A model generated the notes under the pieces. It saw nothing but the letters and a program-made list of their open reading frames with translations, did not search any database and was not told where the DNA came from. The position numbers were made by a program, and so were the translations under genes. Positions 1 through 8,381 of a DNA stretch of 15,199 nucleotides are shown here, one piece after another. This DNA comes from Verrucomicrobiia bacterium (GTDB lineage Bacteria > Verrucomicrobiota > Verrucomicrobiia > Verrucomicrobiales > Akkermansiaceae): positions 1-15,199 of the forward strand of contig CANHKJ010000049.1 of NCBI GenBank assembly GCA_947460915.1, written 5' to 3'. The stretch's first letter is position 1; each line of letters starts with the position of its first letter.

Positions 1-1131
1 GGTTCTACCGGCTCGATTGGCTGCTCCACGCTCAAGGTTGCGCGTGAGTTACCCGAAGAGATTGAGATCATTGGGCTCGCGGCCCATACCAATGCCGCGC
101 AATTGGCCGAGCAGGCGCGTGAGACGGGAGCGAAGCATGTGTGTCTCTATGATGAAAGCAAGTATGCGGAACTGCGTCGGATGTTGCCTGACAATGTGAT
201 GATTCACCTTGGGCCGCAGGGATTGATCAACATTGCGACCTTGATGGAAGCCGATACTGTGTTGGTGGCCATCGTTGGCACAGCGGGCCTACAGCCATCG
301 CTGGCTGCCATTCGTGCAGGCAAACACCTCGCAGTGGCGAGCAAAGAAATCTTAGTGATGGCCGGTGAAATTGTCACCCGAGAGGCAAAACAAGCAGGAG
401 TGAAACTACTCCCTGTCGATAGCGAGCACAATGCGATCTTCCAGTGCTTGGACGGACATCGCGGAGGAGATGAGGAAATTTCCCGACTGATTCTCACGGC
501 ATCAGGTGGACCATTTCGCAATACGCCCGCCGATGAACTGCCGCACGTGACCTTGGCACAAGCTTTGAAACACCCGACCTGGGACATGGGGCGCAAGATC
601 ACGATCGACTCAGCATCATTGTTCAACAAAGGCCTCGAGATGATCGAAGCACGCTGGCTTTTTGGCATCGGCATGGAGCGCATCGATGTGATCGTGCATC
701 CGCAAAGCATCGTTCACTCCATGGTTGAGTTCACCGATGGCTCAGTCCTGGCGCAGCTCTCAAACACCGACATGTGCTTCCCGATCCAATACGCACTGAC
801 GTGGCCGCAACGCCGCAAAGGTGGACTGAAGCCTTTAAATTTCGCGGAGCTGGCCAAGCTCGAATTCATCGCCCCGCGCGAACAAGACTTCCCAGCCCTG
901 CGCCTAGCCCGCGAGGCAGGACTCACGGGTGGAACCCTTCCCGCCGTCTATAATGCGGCGAACGAGATTGCCGTGGATCAATTCATTGCAGGAAAAATCC
1001 CCTTTACGGGAATTTGGGCGAACGTGGAAAAAACCATGAATGCCCACCAGGTGCAAGTTGCCGATCAATTGGAGCCGATCATCGAGGCCGACCAATGGGC
1101 TCGCGACTTTGCCCGCTCGTTGGTTTCTTGA
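1..1131 (+). CDS. dxr: 1-deoxy-D-xylulose 5-phosphate reductoisomerase, 5'-truncated
   Basis: Second enzyme of the MEP isoprenoid pathway: it rearranges and reduces 1-deoxy-D-xylulose 5-phosphate to 2-C-methyl-D-erythritol 4-phosphate with NADPH and a divalent metal, in the cytoplasm. The reading frame is open from base 1, so only the extreme N-terminus is missing. The first visible residues, GSTGSIG, are the NADPH-binding loop that normally lies about ten residues into the protein. Numbering from the first visible residue, the metal ligands are D140 and E142 (VDSEHNAIFQ) and E213 (NKGLEMIEA). The LTASGGPFR, HPTWDMGRKITIDSAS and HPQSIVHSMVEF blocks are all present. About 376 residues remain, close to full family length (385-400). 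It ends 11 bp before the convergent DUF1501 gene, and no terminator hairpin is visible in that gap. Start and promoter lie outside the window. Confidence 0.97.
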   Translation, partial: GSTGSIGCSTLKVARELPEEIEIIGLAAHTNAAQLAEQARETGAKHVCLYDESKYAELRRMLPDNVMIHLGPQGLINIATLMEADTVLVAIVGTAGLQPSLAAIRAGKHLAVASKEILVMAGEIVTREAKQAGVKLLPVDSEHNAIFQCLDGHRGGDEEISRLILTASGGPFRNTPADELPHVTLAQALKHPTWDMGRKITIDSASLFNKGLEMIEARWLFGIGMERIDVIVHPQSIVHSMVEFTDGSVLAQLSNTDMCFPIQYALTWPQRRKGGLKPLNFAELAKLEFIAPREQDFPALRLAREAGLTGGTLPAVYNAANEIAVDQFIAGKIPFTGIWANVEKTMNAHQVQVADQLEPIIEADQWARDFARSLVS

Positions 1132-1142
1132 GATTCATCGAT

Positions 1143-2600
1143 TCATGCAATGACTTGCTGCACAACTTTGCCGTGGACATCGGTGAGGCGGAAGTCTCGA
1201 CCTTGGAAGCGGAAGGTGAGCTTTTCGTGATTGATGCCTAACAGATGCATCAAGGTAGCCTGCATGTCGTGCACGTGAACGGGATCTTTGGTGACTTGAT
1301 AGGCAAAGTCATCAGTCTCGCCATGGCTGTGGCCCGGCTTGAAGCCGCCACCGGCACCCCAGATGGTATAGCCAACGCCAAAGTGATCGCGCCCATGGCC
1401 GCGCTCGTTTTCAATGTTTCCTTGTACAAAAACTGTGCGACCGAACTCGCTGACCCACAGCACGATGGTGTCATCGAGCAAGCCTCGTTGCTTCAGATCC
1501 TTGACTAAAGCAGCAGCAGGTTGATCGGTATCGCGGCATTGATTTTCTAACTGAAACGAAAGGTTGTTGTGTTGATCCCAGCCCGCATGCATTAACTGCA
1601 CAAAGCGCACACCGCGCTCGACTAATTTTCGAGCAAGTAAGCAATTGCGAGCGAAGGAGCCATTGCGCTGCACATCGGGGCCATACATTTCTAACAACTC
1701 TGTCTTTTCGTTAGAAATATCCGTTAGCTCAGGCACACTCATTTGCATGCGATAAGCCATTTCATATTGAGAAATGCGGGTGTCAATTTCTGGATCACCA
1801 TACTGCGAGAGATGATGCTGATTCATCGCTGCAATGTCATCGAGCGCCGAGCGTCGCAAGTTACGACTGATGCCTGCGGGGTTGTTGAGATACAAGACCG
1901 GATCAGCCTCACTGCGGAAGCGCACGCCCTGGTACTTCGATGGCAAAAACCCACTGCCCCAGTAGTAATCGAAAAACAATTGCCCGCAGGTTTTGCCTGC
2001 GTCTGATGAGGTCATCACCACAAAGGATGGGAGATCTTGTGACATCGCACCGAGCCCATACGTACCCCAAGCACCAAGACTGGGACGTCCGGGAATTTGA
2101 CTACCAGTGAGGAAAAATGTGACACCGGGCGCGTGATTCACCGCCTCCGTGTGCATGGAGTCGATGAAGCAAAGATCATCCGCGATCGAACCCGTATGTG
2201 GCAATAGCTCAGACAACCAACGGCCCGATTTCCCATACTGGCGAAAAGGTTTGAGCGCAGGGAGAATCGGATATTTTGACTGCGATGCGGTCATCGTCGA
2301 GAGCCGAGTATTCCCCCGCACCGATGCGGGTAACTCGGTGAGGCGCAACTTTTCCAAGCCAGGTTTGTGTTGGAACAAATCCACTTGTGAAGGTCCCCCG
2401 CCCTGCCAAAGCAGGATGACATTTTTCGCCTTGGCGGGCAAATGCGGCAATCCATCTAACGGATTCATCGACAAGGCAGGAGCTGCCGATAAATCATTTT
2501 GCAACAATGATGAAAGCGCTAGCGTGCCGACTCCAGTTGCCGATTTGCTAAAGAACTGGCGGCGCGTAATGAGTTGTTGTTGATGCAGATAAGGATTCAT
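1143..2600 (-). CDS. DUF1501 family protein with Tat signal
   Basis: A 485-residue exported protein of the DUF1501 family, which has an alkaline-phosphatase/sulfatase-like fold and is abundant in Planctomycetes and Verrucomicrobia; its biochemical role is not established. The N-terminus carries a twin-arginine signal, TRRQFF at residues 12-17, then a hydrophobic stretch (about 21-33) and an Ala-rich cleavage region near residue 40, so export folded is likely. Family blocks include VILLWQGGGPSQVDLF near the mature N-terminus, APGVTFFLTGSQIPGRPSLG, GWDQHNN, and the WGAGGG...HGETDDFAY block near the C-terminus. I start at 2600 rather than the longer option at 2642 because its ATG overlaps the TGA of the upstream gene as ATGA, which indicates translational coupling, and it puts the Tat motif at the normal place. 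It is the second gene of an operon with the cytochrome/DUF1553 gene, the usual family pairing; the two products probably act together in the periplasm (inference). Confidence 0.93.
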   Translation of the reverse strand: MNPYLHQQQLITRRQFFSKSATGVGTLALSSLLQNDLSAAPALSMNPLDGLPHLPAKAKNVILLWQGGGPSQVDLFQHKPGLEKLRLTELPASVRGNTRLSTMTASQSKYPILPALKPFRQYGKSGRWLSELLPHTGSIADDLCFIDSMHTEAVNHAPGVTFFLTGSQIPGRPSLGAWGTYGLGAMSQDLPSFVVMTSSDAGKTCGQLFFDYYWGSGFLPSKYQGVRFRSEADPVLYLNNPAGISRNLRRSALDDIAAMNQHHLSQYGDPEIDTRISQYEMAYRMQMSVPELTDISNEKTELLEMYGPDVQRNGSFARNCLLARKLVERGVRFVQLMHAGWDQHNNLSFQLENQCRDTDQPAAALVKDLKQRGLLDDTIVLWVSEFGRTVFVQGNIENERGHGRDHFGVGYTIWGAGGGFKPGHSHGETDDFAYQVTKDPVHVHDMQATLMHLLGINHEKLTFRFQGRDFRLTDVHGKVVQQVIA

Positions 2601-5600
2601 TGTCGGGTGAGGGCTTCGTCGAGATTGAAAATGCTCAGGCACAAATGTGTGAGCGCGGCGTGATCGGTTACAGGGAAAGTGACATCGCGTGGCGCGGCAC
2701 CATGGCTCAGCAACTGCGTTGCAGCGGCAGCATCGCGTTGGAATTCAGCTAAGGAATGGGCTAATGATTTTTCCAAAATCCCAAGCTCCGTAGGATCGGG
2801 CGCGCGTTGACAGACCGCCTGAAAAGCCAGAGCGGGCCATTGGGCGCGATCAGTGGATTGACGCATAATTTTTTCGGCAAGGACACGTGATGCCTCGACC
2901 CAAGTGGTATCATTAAGCGTGGTTAGAGCATGCAGCGGTGTGCTGGTGAGCGAGTGCTTGACCACACAGGTGCGACGCGCTGAGGTATCGAACATGTTTC
3001 CTGGAGCAACGGTGCGACGCCAGAACGTGTAGATGCTGCGCCGATAGAGATCAGCACCTTGTGATTGTGGGTAGGAAAAATCACGCTCCTTGGTAATGCC
3101 GAGGCTATCCCAGATCGTTGGTGGTTGATAGGGGTAAACGGGTTTGCCAAACAAATCGGGTGCAAGCAGACCACTGACGCGCAGTGCGGTATCGCGAAGG
3201 ATCAAAGAGGAATTGCGGAAGCGAGAAGCACGGGCATAGAGTCGATTCTCAGGATCAAGTGAGAGTAATGCAGGCGAGACCTTAGAGCTTTGTCGATAGG
3301 TGGCACTGGTGACGATCAAGCGGTGGATTTTTTTCATGTCCCAGCCATTTTCACGGAACTCCACGGCGAGCCAATCGAGCAATTCGGGATGGGTCGGCGC
3401 ATCACCGAGCAGTCCAAAATTTTCCGCACTCTTGACAAAGCCATGAGCGAAATAATGTTGCCAGTAACGATTGACTTGCACGCGCGCAGTGAGCGGATTC
3501 TCTGGAGCTATCAACCACTTGGCGAGTCCCAATCGATTTTTTGGCAGATCAGCTGCCATCGGCGGAAGTATCGCAGGAGTGTCGCTCGTGACTTCAGTCG
3601 TTGGCATCTCATAACTGCCGCGATCATAGATCATCGTCTTACGCGGTTTAGCATCAGACATGATCATCACCTTGGGCAAGGAATTGGCGAGAGCATCGCG
3701 ACGATTTTTGAGATCCATTTTGCGCGCACGCACAGGCGCTAACAAGCCCTGTGGATCTGCGGCTCTCATCATCGTCCGCAGCTGGTTGCGCTCGGCATCG
3801 CTCAGCTGAGCTGGGTCTTTTTTCAGCAAGACCATCTGCTCGGGTGTGAATTGTTTTTCTTCTAACGGGAACAATGTATCGGTCAGCATCACGCGGAAGC
3901 GACCAAACATGTGGACGAGGTGACTCGATTGAAATTGCAACGTGAGCTTCAGCGGCGTGGCGCTGTGTTTCACGGGAGCAGCAAGCTGCATTTCTAACCA
4001 ATGCGGAGTTTTGACATCGGGATGAAAAGCCCAACCCGATTGTGGATTTTTGTCAAAAATTGCTTCGGGCGAAAAACTACCTTGCGAGTAATCAGCACGA
4101 CTGTGTTTGACAAGCAACTCTTGATCACCGTGATGAATGTTTAACTCACTTAACACTGCATTGCCACTGTCGGCGCGACCCGAACCACCCATCGGCAATC
4201 GTGGATCAGGAATGAGTTCAAAGCGGATGCCTGTAAGTCCCCGTTCAGGAATAGGAATCTCTAACACGTAGTCTGCCTTCGCAGCCTGAGCTCCTGAGGC
4301 GAAAATCGATTGATCCCCCTCTAGTGTGAGCGTCACGCCATTGCTGGCTTCCATCTTCACAGGCGATTGCGGCAACCAAACAATCTCCTTGCGCGCGCGC
4401 ATGGAGAGCATGGCCTCGGTAATCGATTTTTCAAACTCTGGTGTCTTCCCTAGCGATTGTTCTTCACCCTCGATGATTTTCATTTCCGCATCCCATTGCG
4501 CCAACTGCTTCATCTGCTCATCCGTTCCAACAGGAATGGCGGGCTCTGCGATGCGGTATTGCGATCCACCAGGCGGCACTCCGCTTTCTGGCACTTGATT
4601 GAAAAAAGCCATCATCGAGTAAAAGTCTTTTTGCGTCAGCGGATCATACTTGTGATCATGGCACTGCGCGCAGGCCAAAGTCAGACCTAACCAATTAGTG
4701 GCTGTGACATCCACGCGATCAAATAAAATGATATTGCGTTGCTCTTCGGCAATCGCCCCGCCCTCGCCATTGAGCAAGTGGCATCGTTGAAAGCCTGTAG
4801 CGACTTTTTGCGACAAGCTCGCCTGTGGTATCAGATCGCCAGCAAGCTGTTCAATGGTGAACTGGTCAAAGGGCATGTTTTCATTCAACGAACGGATTAA
4901 CCAATCGCGCCACACATACTGATGGGTATCACCATCTTGCTGGAAGCCATTGCTATCAGCATAACGTGCGGCATCTAGCCAAGAAAGAGCCATGCGTTCA
5001 CCGTAGTGCGGACTTTGCAGCAGGCGATCTACTACTTTTTCGTAGGCGTCAGGTGCTGTGTCCTGCAAAAATTCTTTAACCTCTGTATCGCTAGGCGGCA
5101 GGCCTGTGAGATCGAAGGAAAGACGACGCAGCAATGTGGCGCGATCCGCTTCCGGTGACGGTTGCAAACGATCCTTTTTCCATGCCTCCGCAATGAAAGA
5201 ATCGATGGGATTTTTCACCCATGCATCGAAGTCACCTTTGGGTATCTGCGGACGCTCTGGTTTGTCAAATGACCAGTGTTTTTCATAAACCGCACCGCTA
5301 TCGATCCAGCGAGCAATGAGATCAATTTCGCTCTTCTCCATGCGATGTACGGCATCAGGTGGAGGCATGATTTCATCAGGGTCATCGCTGCGCATGCGCT
5401 TGATCATTTCGCTTGATGCGGCATCACCAGGAATAATCGTACGCGGTGAGCGACTAGCTTCCGTAGCACCCTCGAAGGTATCTAAGCGCAAATCTGCCTC
5501 GCGCTGCTTGGCATCAAATCCATGACAAGCAAAACATTTCTCGCTCAGAATTGGGCGTATGTGTTGATTATACGAAATTTTCTCCTCAGCCCAGAGGAGC

Positions 5601-5647
5601 CCAGACCAGTTTATGCAGATCAAGAGGATAAAGCATCGCAGCATCAT
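2597..5647 (-). CDS. Planctomycete cytochrome c / DUF1549 / DUF1553 protein
   Basis: A 1016-residue exported multidomain protein. Residues 1-20 form a Sec-type signal peptide (hydrophobic core FILLICINWSGLLWA). Next comes a planctomycete-type cytochrome c domain (about 25-125) with a CFACH haem motif at 38-42 and an IMPPPDAVH segment (93-101) that could supply the axial Met. DUF1549 spans about 145-350 and ends with a second CxxCH, CAQCH at 326-330, followed by DHKYDP. The middle (about 430-590) is beta-rich and resembles a carbohydrate-binding or discoidin-type sandwich. DUF1553 covers about 700-960, with NRYWQHYFAHGFV and GDAPTHPELLDWLA. The combination is classic for PVC bacteria, usually encoded with DUF1501 as here; an oxidative role in polysaccharide use has been suggested for the family but no reaction is proven. 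Two adjacent ATGs (5647, 5644) could serve; neither has a Shine-Dalgarno. It faces the PAS-AraC gene across 77 bp, so control by that regulator is likely. Confidence 0.95.
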   Translation of the reverse strand: MMLRCFILLICINWSGLLWAEEKISYNQHIRPILSEKCFACHGFDAKQREADLRLDTFEGATEASRSPRTIIPGDAASSEMIKRMRSDDPDEIMPPPDAVHRMEKSEIDLIARWIDSGAVYEKHWSFDKPERPQIPKGDFDAWVKNPIDSFIAEAWKKDRLQPSPEADRATLLRRLSFDLTGLPPSDTEVKEFLQDTAPDAYEKVVDRLLQSPHYGERMALSWLDAARYADSNGFQQDGDTHQYVWRDWLIRSLNENMPFDQFTIEQLAGDLIPQASLSQKVATGFQRCHLLNGEGGAIAEEQRNIILFDRVDVTATNWLGLTLACAQCHDHKYDPLTQKDFYSMMAFFNQVPESGVPPGGSQYRIAEPAIPVGTDEQMKQLAQWDAEMKIIEGEEQSLGKTPEFEKSITEAMLSMRARKEIVWLPQSPVKMEASNGVTLTLEGDQSIFASGAQAAKADYVLEIPIPERGLTGIRFELIPDPRLPMGGSGRADSGNAVLSELNIHHGDQELLVKHSRADYSQGSFSPEAIFDKNPQSGWAFHPDVKTPHWLEMQLAAPVKHSATPLKLTLQFQSSHLVHMFGRFRVMLTDTLFPLEEKQFTPEQMVLLKKDPAQLSDAERNQLRTMMRAADPQGLLAPVRARKMDLKNRRDALANSLPKVMIMSDAKPRKTMIYDRGSYEMPTTEVTSDTPAILPPMAADLPKNRLGLAKWLIAPENPLTARVQVNRYWQHYFAHGFVKSAENFGLLGDAPTHPELLDWLAVEFRENGWDMKKIHRLIVTSATYRQSSKVSPALLSLDPENRLYARASRFRNSSLILRDTALRVSGLLAPDLFGKPVYPYQPPTIWDSLGITKERDFSYPQSQGADLYRRSIYTFWRRTVAPGNMFDTSARRTCVVKHSLTSTPLHALTTLNDTTWVEASRVLAEKIMRQSTDRAQWPALAFQAVCQRAPDPTELGILEKSLAHSLAEFQRDAAAATQLLSHGAAPRDVTFPVTDHAALTHLCLSIFNLDEALTRQ

Positions 5648-5680
5648 TACATGGACAATTACCCGTCACCGCATAGTCAT

Positions 5681-5712
5681 TTTTCAGATTGGACAAACTA
5701 TTTTCATTTTGG
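5681..5712 (+). promoter_or_regulatory. Tandem 12-bp repeat, candidate AraC-type operator
   Basis: Two copies of TTTTCAnnTTGG lie in the same orientation at 5681-5692 and 5701-5712. They match at 10 of 12 bases, and their starts are exactly 20 bp apart, about two helical turns. Direct-repeat half-sites on one face of the DNA about 21 bp apart are the usual target of XylR/AraC-type regulators. The second copy fills the spacer between the -35 and -10 of the regulator gene, which would suit autorepression. The pair lies 34-65 bp before the ATG of the divergent cytochrome operon, where it could activate. Function is inferred from position and symmetry. Confidence 0.5.
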
Positions 5713-5718
5713 TATGAT
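5689..5718 (+). promoter_or_regulatory. Sigma70-like promoter of the PAS-AraC gene
   Basis: TTGGAC (5689-5694), an 18-bp spacer, and TATGAT (5713-5718) give a good -35/-10 pair. The predicted start of transcription, about seven bases past the -10, falls at 5725, which is the A of the first ATG of the regulator gene. The transcript may therefore be leaderless. If translation starts instead at the in-frame ATG 5752, the leader would be 27 nt. Confidence 0.5.
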
Positions 5719-5724
5719 TTCGGC

Positions 5725-6513
5725 ATGAAGCTGACTTCTCAACGAGCGAAAATGGAGCACCAAAAGGATTTTTTCGATAGTCTCGGCGAGGTGCGCGAAC
5801 TGCTCCGAATGTGGGATACCATTCCTCATTTGCATTTTTTCCTCAAAAACAAAGAAGGTCAATTTCTGGCACTCAATCGCAATTCACTACTACGCCTTGG
5901 CATGAACGAGGAGAGCGATGTGATTGGAAAAACCGATTTTGATTTTCATCCACGCGAGTTAGCCGCAGCCTATGTGAATGAAGATCGACGGGTGATGATT
6001 ACGGGAATGCCTGTGGTGGATCAGTTGTGGACCGTGGTCAATCACCATGGCATTCACGAATGGTTTTTGTCCTCGAAAACACCTCTACGCAATCGCTGTG
6101 GTGAGGTGATCGGCATCGCAGGGGTGATGCGCAAGGTGGAAAAAAAAGGCGATTTCATTAATCTTTACGGCCCACTTGGACATGTGGTGCAGGGGTTTTT
6201 GCGGGACTATTCGCAGCAATTTTCCATGAGCGAGCGCGCGGAGTCCATCGGAATGAGCTTGAGTAGTTTTGAGCGCAAGTTCAGCGCGATTTTTGGACAA
6301 TCACCGACGCAATACTTGCAGCAGGTGCGCATTCACGCGGCGCGCGCAATGATCGAGCGCGACCAACACGAACTCGCCCACATCGCTCGCGCCTGTGGGT
6401 TTTATGATCAGAGCCAGTTTGGAAAAGTTTTTAAACGTTTTGCCGGAATGACTCCTGCACAATATCGAGCGAAAATGACCACGCGCGGTGCCAGTTTCAA
6501 TACGGACCCTTGA
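5725..6513 (+). CDS. PAS-domain AraC/XylS family transcriptional regulator
   Basis: A 262-residue cytoplasmic regulator. Residues about 30-138 form a PAS sensor domain: the IPHLHFFLKNKEGQFLALN opening, IGKTDFDFHP, and the closing CGEVIGIAGVMRKV strand. Residues about 150-250 form an AraC-type DNA-binding domain with two helix-turn-helix units: MSERAESIGMSLSSFERKF, and IARACGFYDQSQFGKVFKRF followed by GMTPAQYR. The ligand is unknown; in PVC bacteria such PAS-AraC proteins commonly sit beside sulfatase and DUF1501/DUF1553 genes, as here. An earlier non-standard start (5689) is unlikely because it would lie inside the promoter; 5725 and 5752 are both possible and both keep the PAS domain whole. 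There is no Shine-Dalgarno sequence. The last 17 bp overlap the end of the convergent sulfatase gene, so the two transcripts would be antisense at their ends. It probably controls the divergent operon, itself, and perhaps the sulfatase (inference). Confidence 0.93.
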   Translation: MKLTSQRAKMEHQKDFFDSLGEVRELLRMWDTIPHLHFFLKNKEGQFLALNRNSLLRLGMNEESDVIGKTDFDFHPRELAAAYVNEDRRVMITGMPVVDQLWTVVNHHGIHEWFLSSKTPLRNRCGEVIGIAGVMRKVEKKGDFINLYGPLGHVVQGFLRDYSQQFSMSERAESIGMSLSSFERKFSAIFGQSPTQYLQQVRIHAARAMIERDQHELAHIARACGFYDQSQFGKVFKRFAGMTPAQYRAKMTTRGASFNTDP

Positions 6514-8329
6514 GTTCACTCAAAATGCGCTGCACATATTCGTTGTTCTTACGTTTAGGAAGCTTTGTCACCCATTCGTCAGAAAGCTGTCCATCCTTGC
6601 GCATCAAACGCACCAAGTTCAGGGCAAGCAATAAATCCTCACGCTGCAGTGACTGGCATGCCTTGCTAAGAAAGCCGCGCGCCGTTTCAGCATCACCTTG
6701 TCGCCACAATGCATGCGCCGCAGATACAGCCACAGCAGAATGCTTGTCATCTAACAACTTTTTCAGTTGATCCTGAGCTTTCAATGACGATTTCCCTAAA
6801 GTCACACAACCCTGAGCTCCCCAATATCGCTTGATTGGATCTTCCGATGCCATAGCGTCAAGCAATGCTGGCAGATCTGCAACATTCCGTGCTGTCGCAG
6901 CAAATGCCAATGTGCTGATAGCCTTGCGATCAAAACTCGATCCATGAAGATACTCGTGAATCGTCGTTGCACCAAGCTCATCAAACATCGATTCTGGCAC
7001 CAATCCGGTATCGAAATTTTCGATCATAGTCTGCTGCAAGCGTTGTCGCATCGCAAGCAAACGCTCCTGCAGCGCTGGGTCTTGCGAGAGATCTTTCATC
7101 TCGTGAGGATCGTTTTCTAGATCAAACAACATCTCTGTGGAAGTCGGTGCCTCCCACAACACGCGATGCTCTGGCTTCAATGTTTCGTTCTTCCACGCTG
7201 TATGCCAAGCCCTCCAGCCCGCTTGGCCAAACTGATAAAAGCTGTACGGTGCGGTCGGCAGGGTCGGAGTAAAATGACGCATGTATTTGTAACGACCATC
7301 GACGATCGCCCGACGCATGCCATGGATTTCGTCAAAGCGATCGGCATAGAAAAACACCACATCGTCCTTTGCGGGCTCGCGGCGCCCCTTACCAAGAAAG
7401 GGCCGACCTTGCATCGAGGCTGGCATTTTCACCTCGCACAGAGATAGCAACGTAGGCGCGAAGTCAACAAACGAAACTAGTTCCGAGCTACGTGTACCAA
7501 CTGCGATCGGGCTCAAATGCTGCCAGCGTTTTGGAAAATGCACCAACAGAGGAACACGAACGCCAGATTCATAAAGATAGCGTTTACCACGCGTTGTCGC
7601 ACCACCATGATCGCTGTAGTAAAATACAATCGTATTCTCCGCTTCACCTGATGCCTCAAGCTCATCTAACACAACTTTCACTTTTGCGTCCATGCGAGTG
7701 ACGCAATCATGGTAATGAGCAAAATCATTTCTCAGCTCAGGAAGATCAGGAACGAAAAGAGGTAGTTTGATTTTCGTCGGATCCACCCGCGGCGTTCGAT
7801 CCTTCAATGCCGCATCAAACAACTGACTTTCGTGCGTTTCGGTAAAATTGAACACAGCAAAAAACGGCTGCTTTTCGCGACGATTCTTGTAATGAGCTCT
7901 GCCGTTGCATTGATCCCAAAGCGCCGCATCGTTGCCAGCAGAATTGTAATCGGTCTTGGCATTGTTCGTGCAAAAATATCCACTGCCGCGCAAGGCCGTC
8001 ACGTAAGGAATGATCGAGCTCGGCAACTGCGGTCGGCTACGCATATGCAACGTGCCCTGTGTCACCGCATGCATCCCGCGCAAAATGGTAGATCGCGCCA
8101 CAGCACACACCGCCGCATTGGTATAGGCCCGATCAAACACCACACTGCGCGCCGCGAGCGCATCCAGCGCTGGGGTTTTCGCCTCAGTATTACCATAACA
8201 TCCCAACCACGAAGCCGAGTTGTCTTCACTGGTAATCCAGATGACATTCGGACGTGCGACATCATCAGCGCGAAGCATCCCTGGCAGCAATCCCAACACA
8301 CAAACGATCAATCGCAACATGCCAATCAT
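6497..8329 (-). CDS. Secreted sulfatase with HEAT-like C-terminal domain
   Basis: A 610-residue type I (formylglycine) sulfatase-family protein, predicted to hydrolyse sulfate esters or sulfamates outside the cytoplasm; substrate unknown. A Sec signal peptide occupies residues 1-20 (MIGMLRLIVCVLGLLPGMLR). The sulfatase domain runs about 26-440: RPNVIWITSEDN (metal site E35/D36), the active-site block with C75 in VCAVARSTILRG, QGTLHMRS as in heparan sulfamidase-like members, YYSDHGG (D240, H241), TRGKR with K249, and ENDPHEMKDL. The C-terminal 130 residues are alpha-helical and HEAT-like (PIKRYWGAQGCVTLG, SAVAVSAAHALWRQG). The active site is odd: the canonical CxPxR is CAVAR, with Val for Pro, and the following TG is RG. 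I start at ATG 8329; the longer frame opens with TTG 8383 inside the T-run of the eno terminator. ATG 8320 is also possible. The gene is monocistronic and converges on the regulator. Confidence 0.93.
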   Translation of the reverse strand: MIGMLRLIVCVLGLLPGMLRADDVARPNVIWITSEDNSASWLGCYGNTEAKTPALDALAARSVVFDRAYTNAAVCAVARSTILRGMHAVTQGTLHMRSRPQLPSSIIPYVTALRGSGYFCTNNAKTDYNSAGNDAALWDQCNGRAHYKNRREKQPFFAVFNFTETHESQLFDAALKDRTPRVDPTKIKLPLFVPDLPELRNDFAHYHDCVTRMDAKVKVVLDELEASGEAENTIVFYYSDHGGATTRGKRYLYESGVRVPLLVHFPKRWQHLSPIAVGTRSSELVSFVDFAPTLLSLCEVKMPASMQGRPFLGKGRREPAKDDVVFFYADRFDEIHGMRRAIVDGRYKYMRHFTPTLPTAPYSFYQFGQAGWRAWHTAWKNETLKPEHRVLWEAPTSTEMLFDLENDPHEMKDLSQDPALQERLLAMRQRLQQTMIENFDTGLVPESMFDELGATTIHEYLHGSSFDRKAISTLAFAATARNVADLPALLDAMASEDPIKRYWGAQGCVTLGKSSLKAQDQLKKLLDDKHSAVAVSAAHALWRQGDAETARGFLSKACQSLQREDLLLALNLVRLMRKDGQLSDEWVTKLPKRKNNEYVQRILSELKGPY

Positions 8330-8381
8330 TCTGTGGATCAGTTCATTTTTCACAAGGGTAAAAGTAGATAATCTGAAATAC

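Noticed and set aside
204..710. 168-codon frame on the minus strand inside dxr
   Set aside because: It is antisense to a well-conserved gene and has no recognisable domain; it is a by-product of codon use.
8347..8358. TTTTCACAAGGG upstream of the sulfatase start as a third regulator half-site
   Set aside because: It shares TTTTCA and the last GG with the tandem repeats but mismatches the TT before them, and there is no second copy about 20 bp away; too weak to call.
7832..8371. 179-codon plus-strand frame opposite the sulfatase N-terminus
   Set aside because: It is antisense to the signal peptide and active-site region of a conserved enzyme, and its composition (Arg/His/Ser-rich) is non-protein-like.
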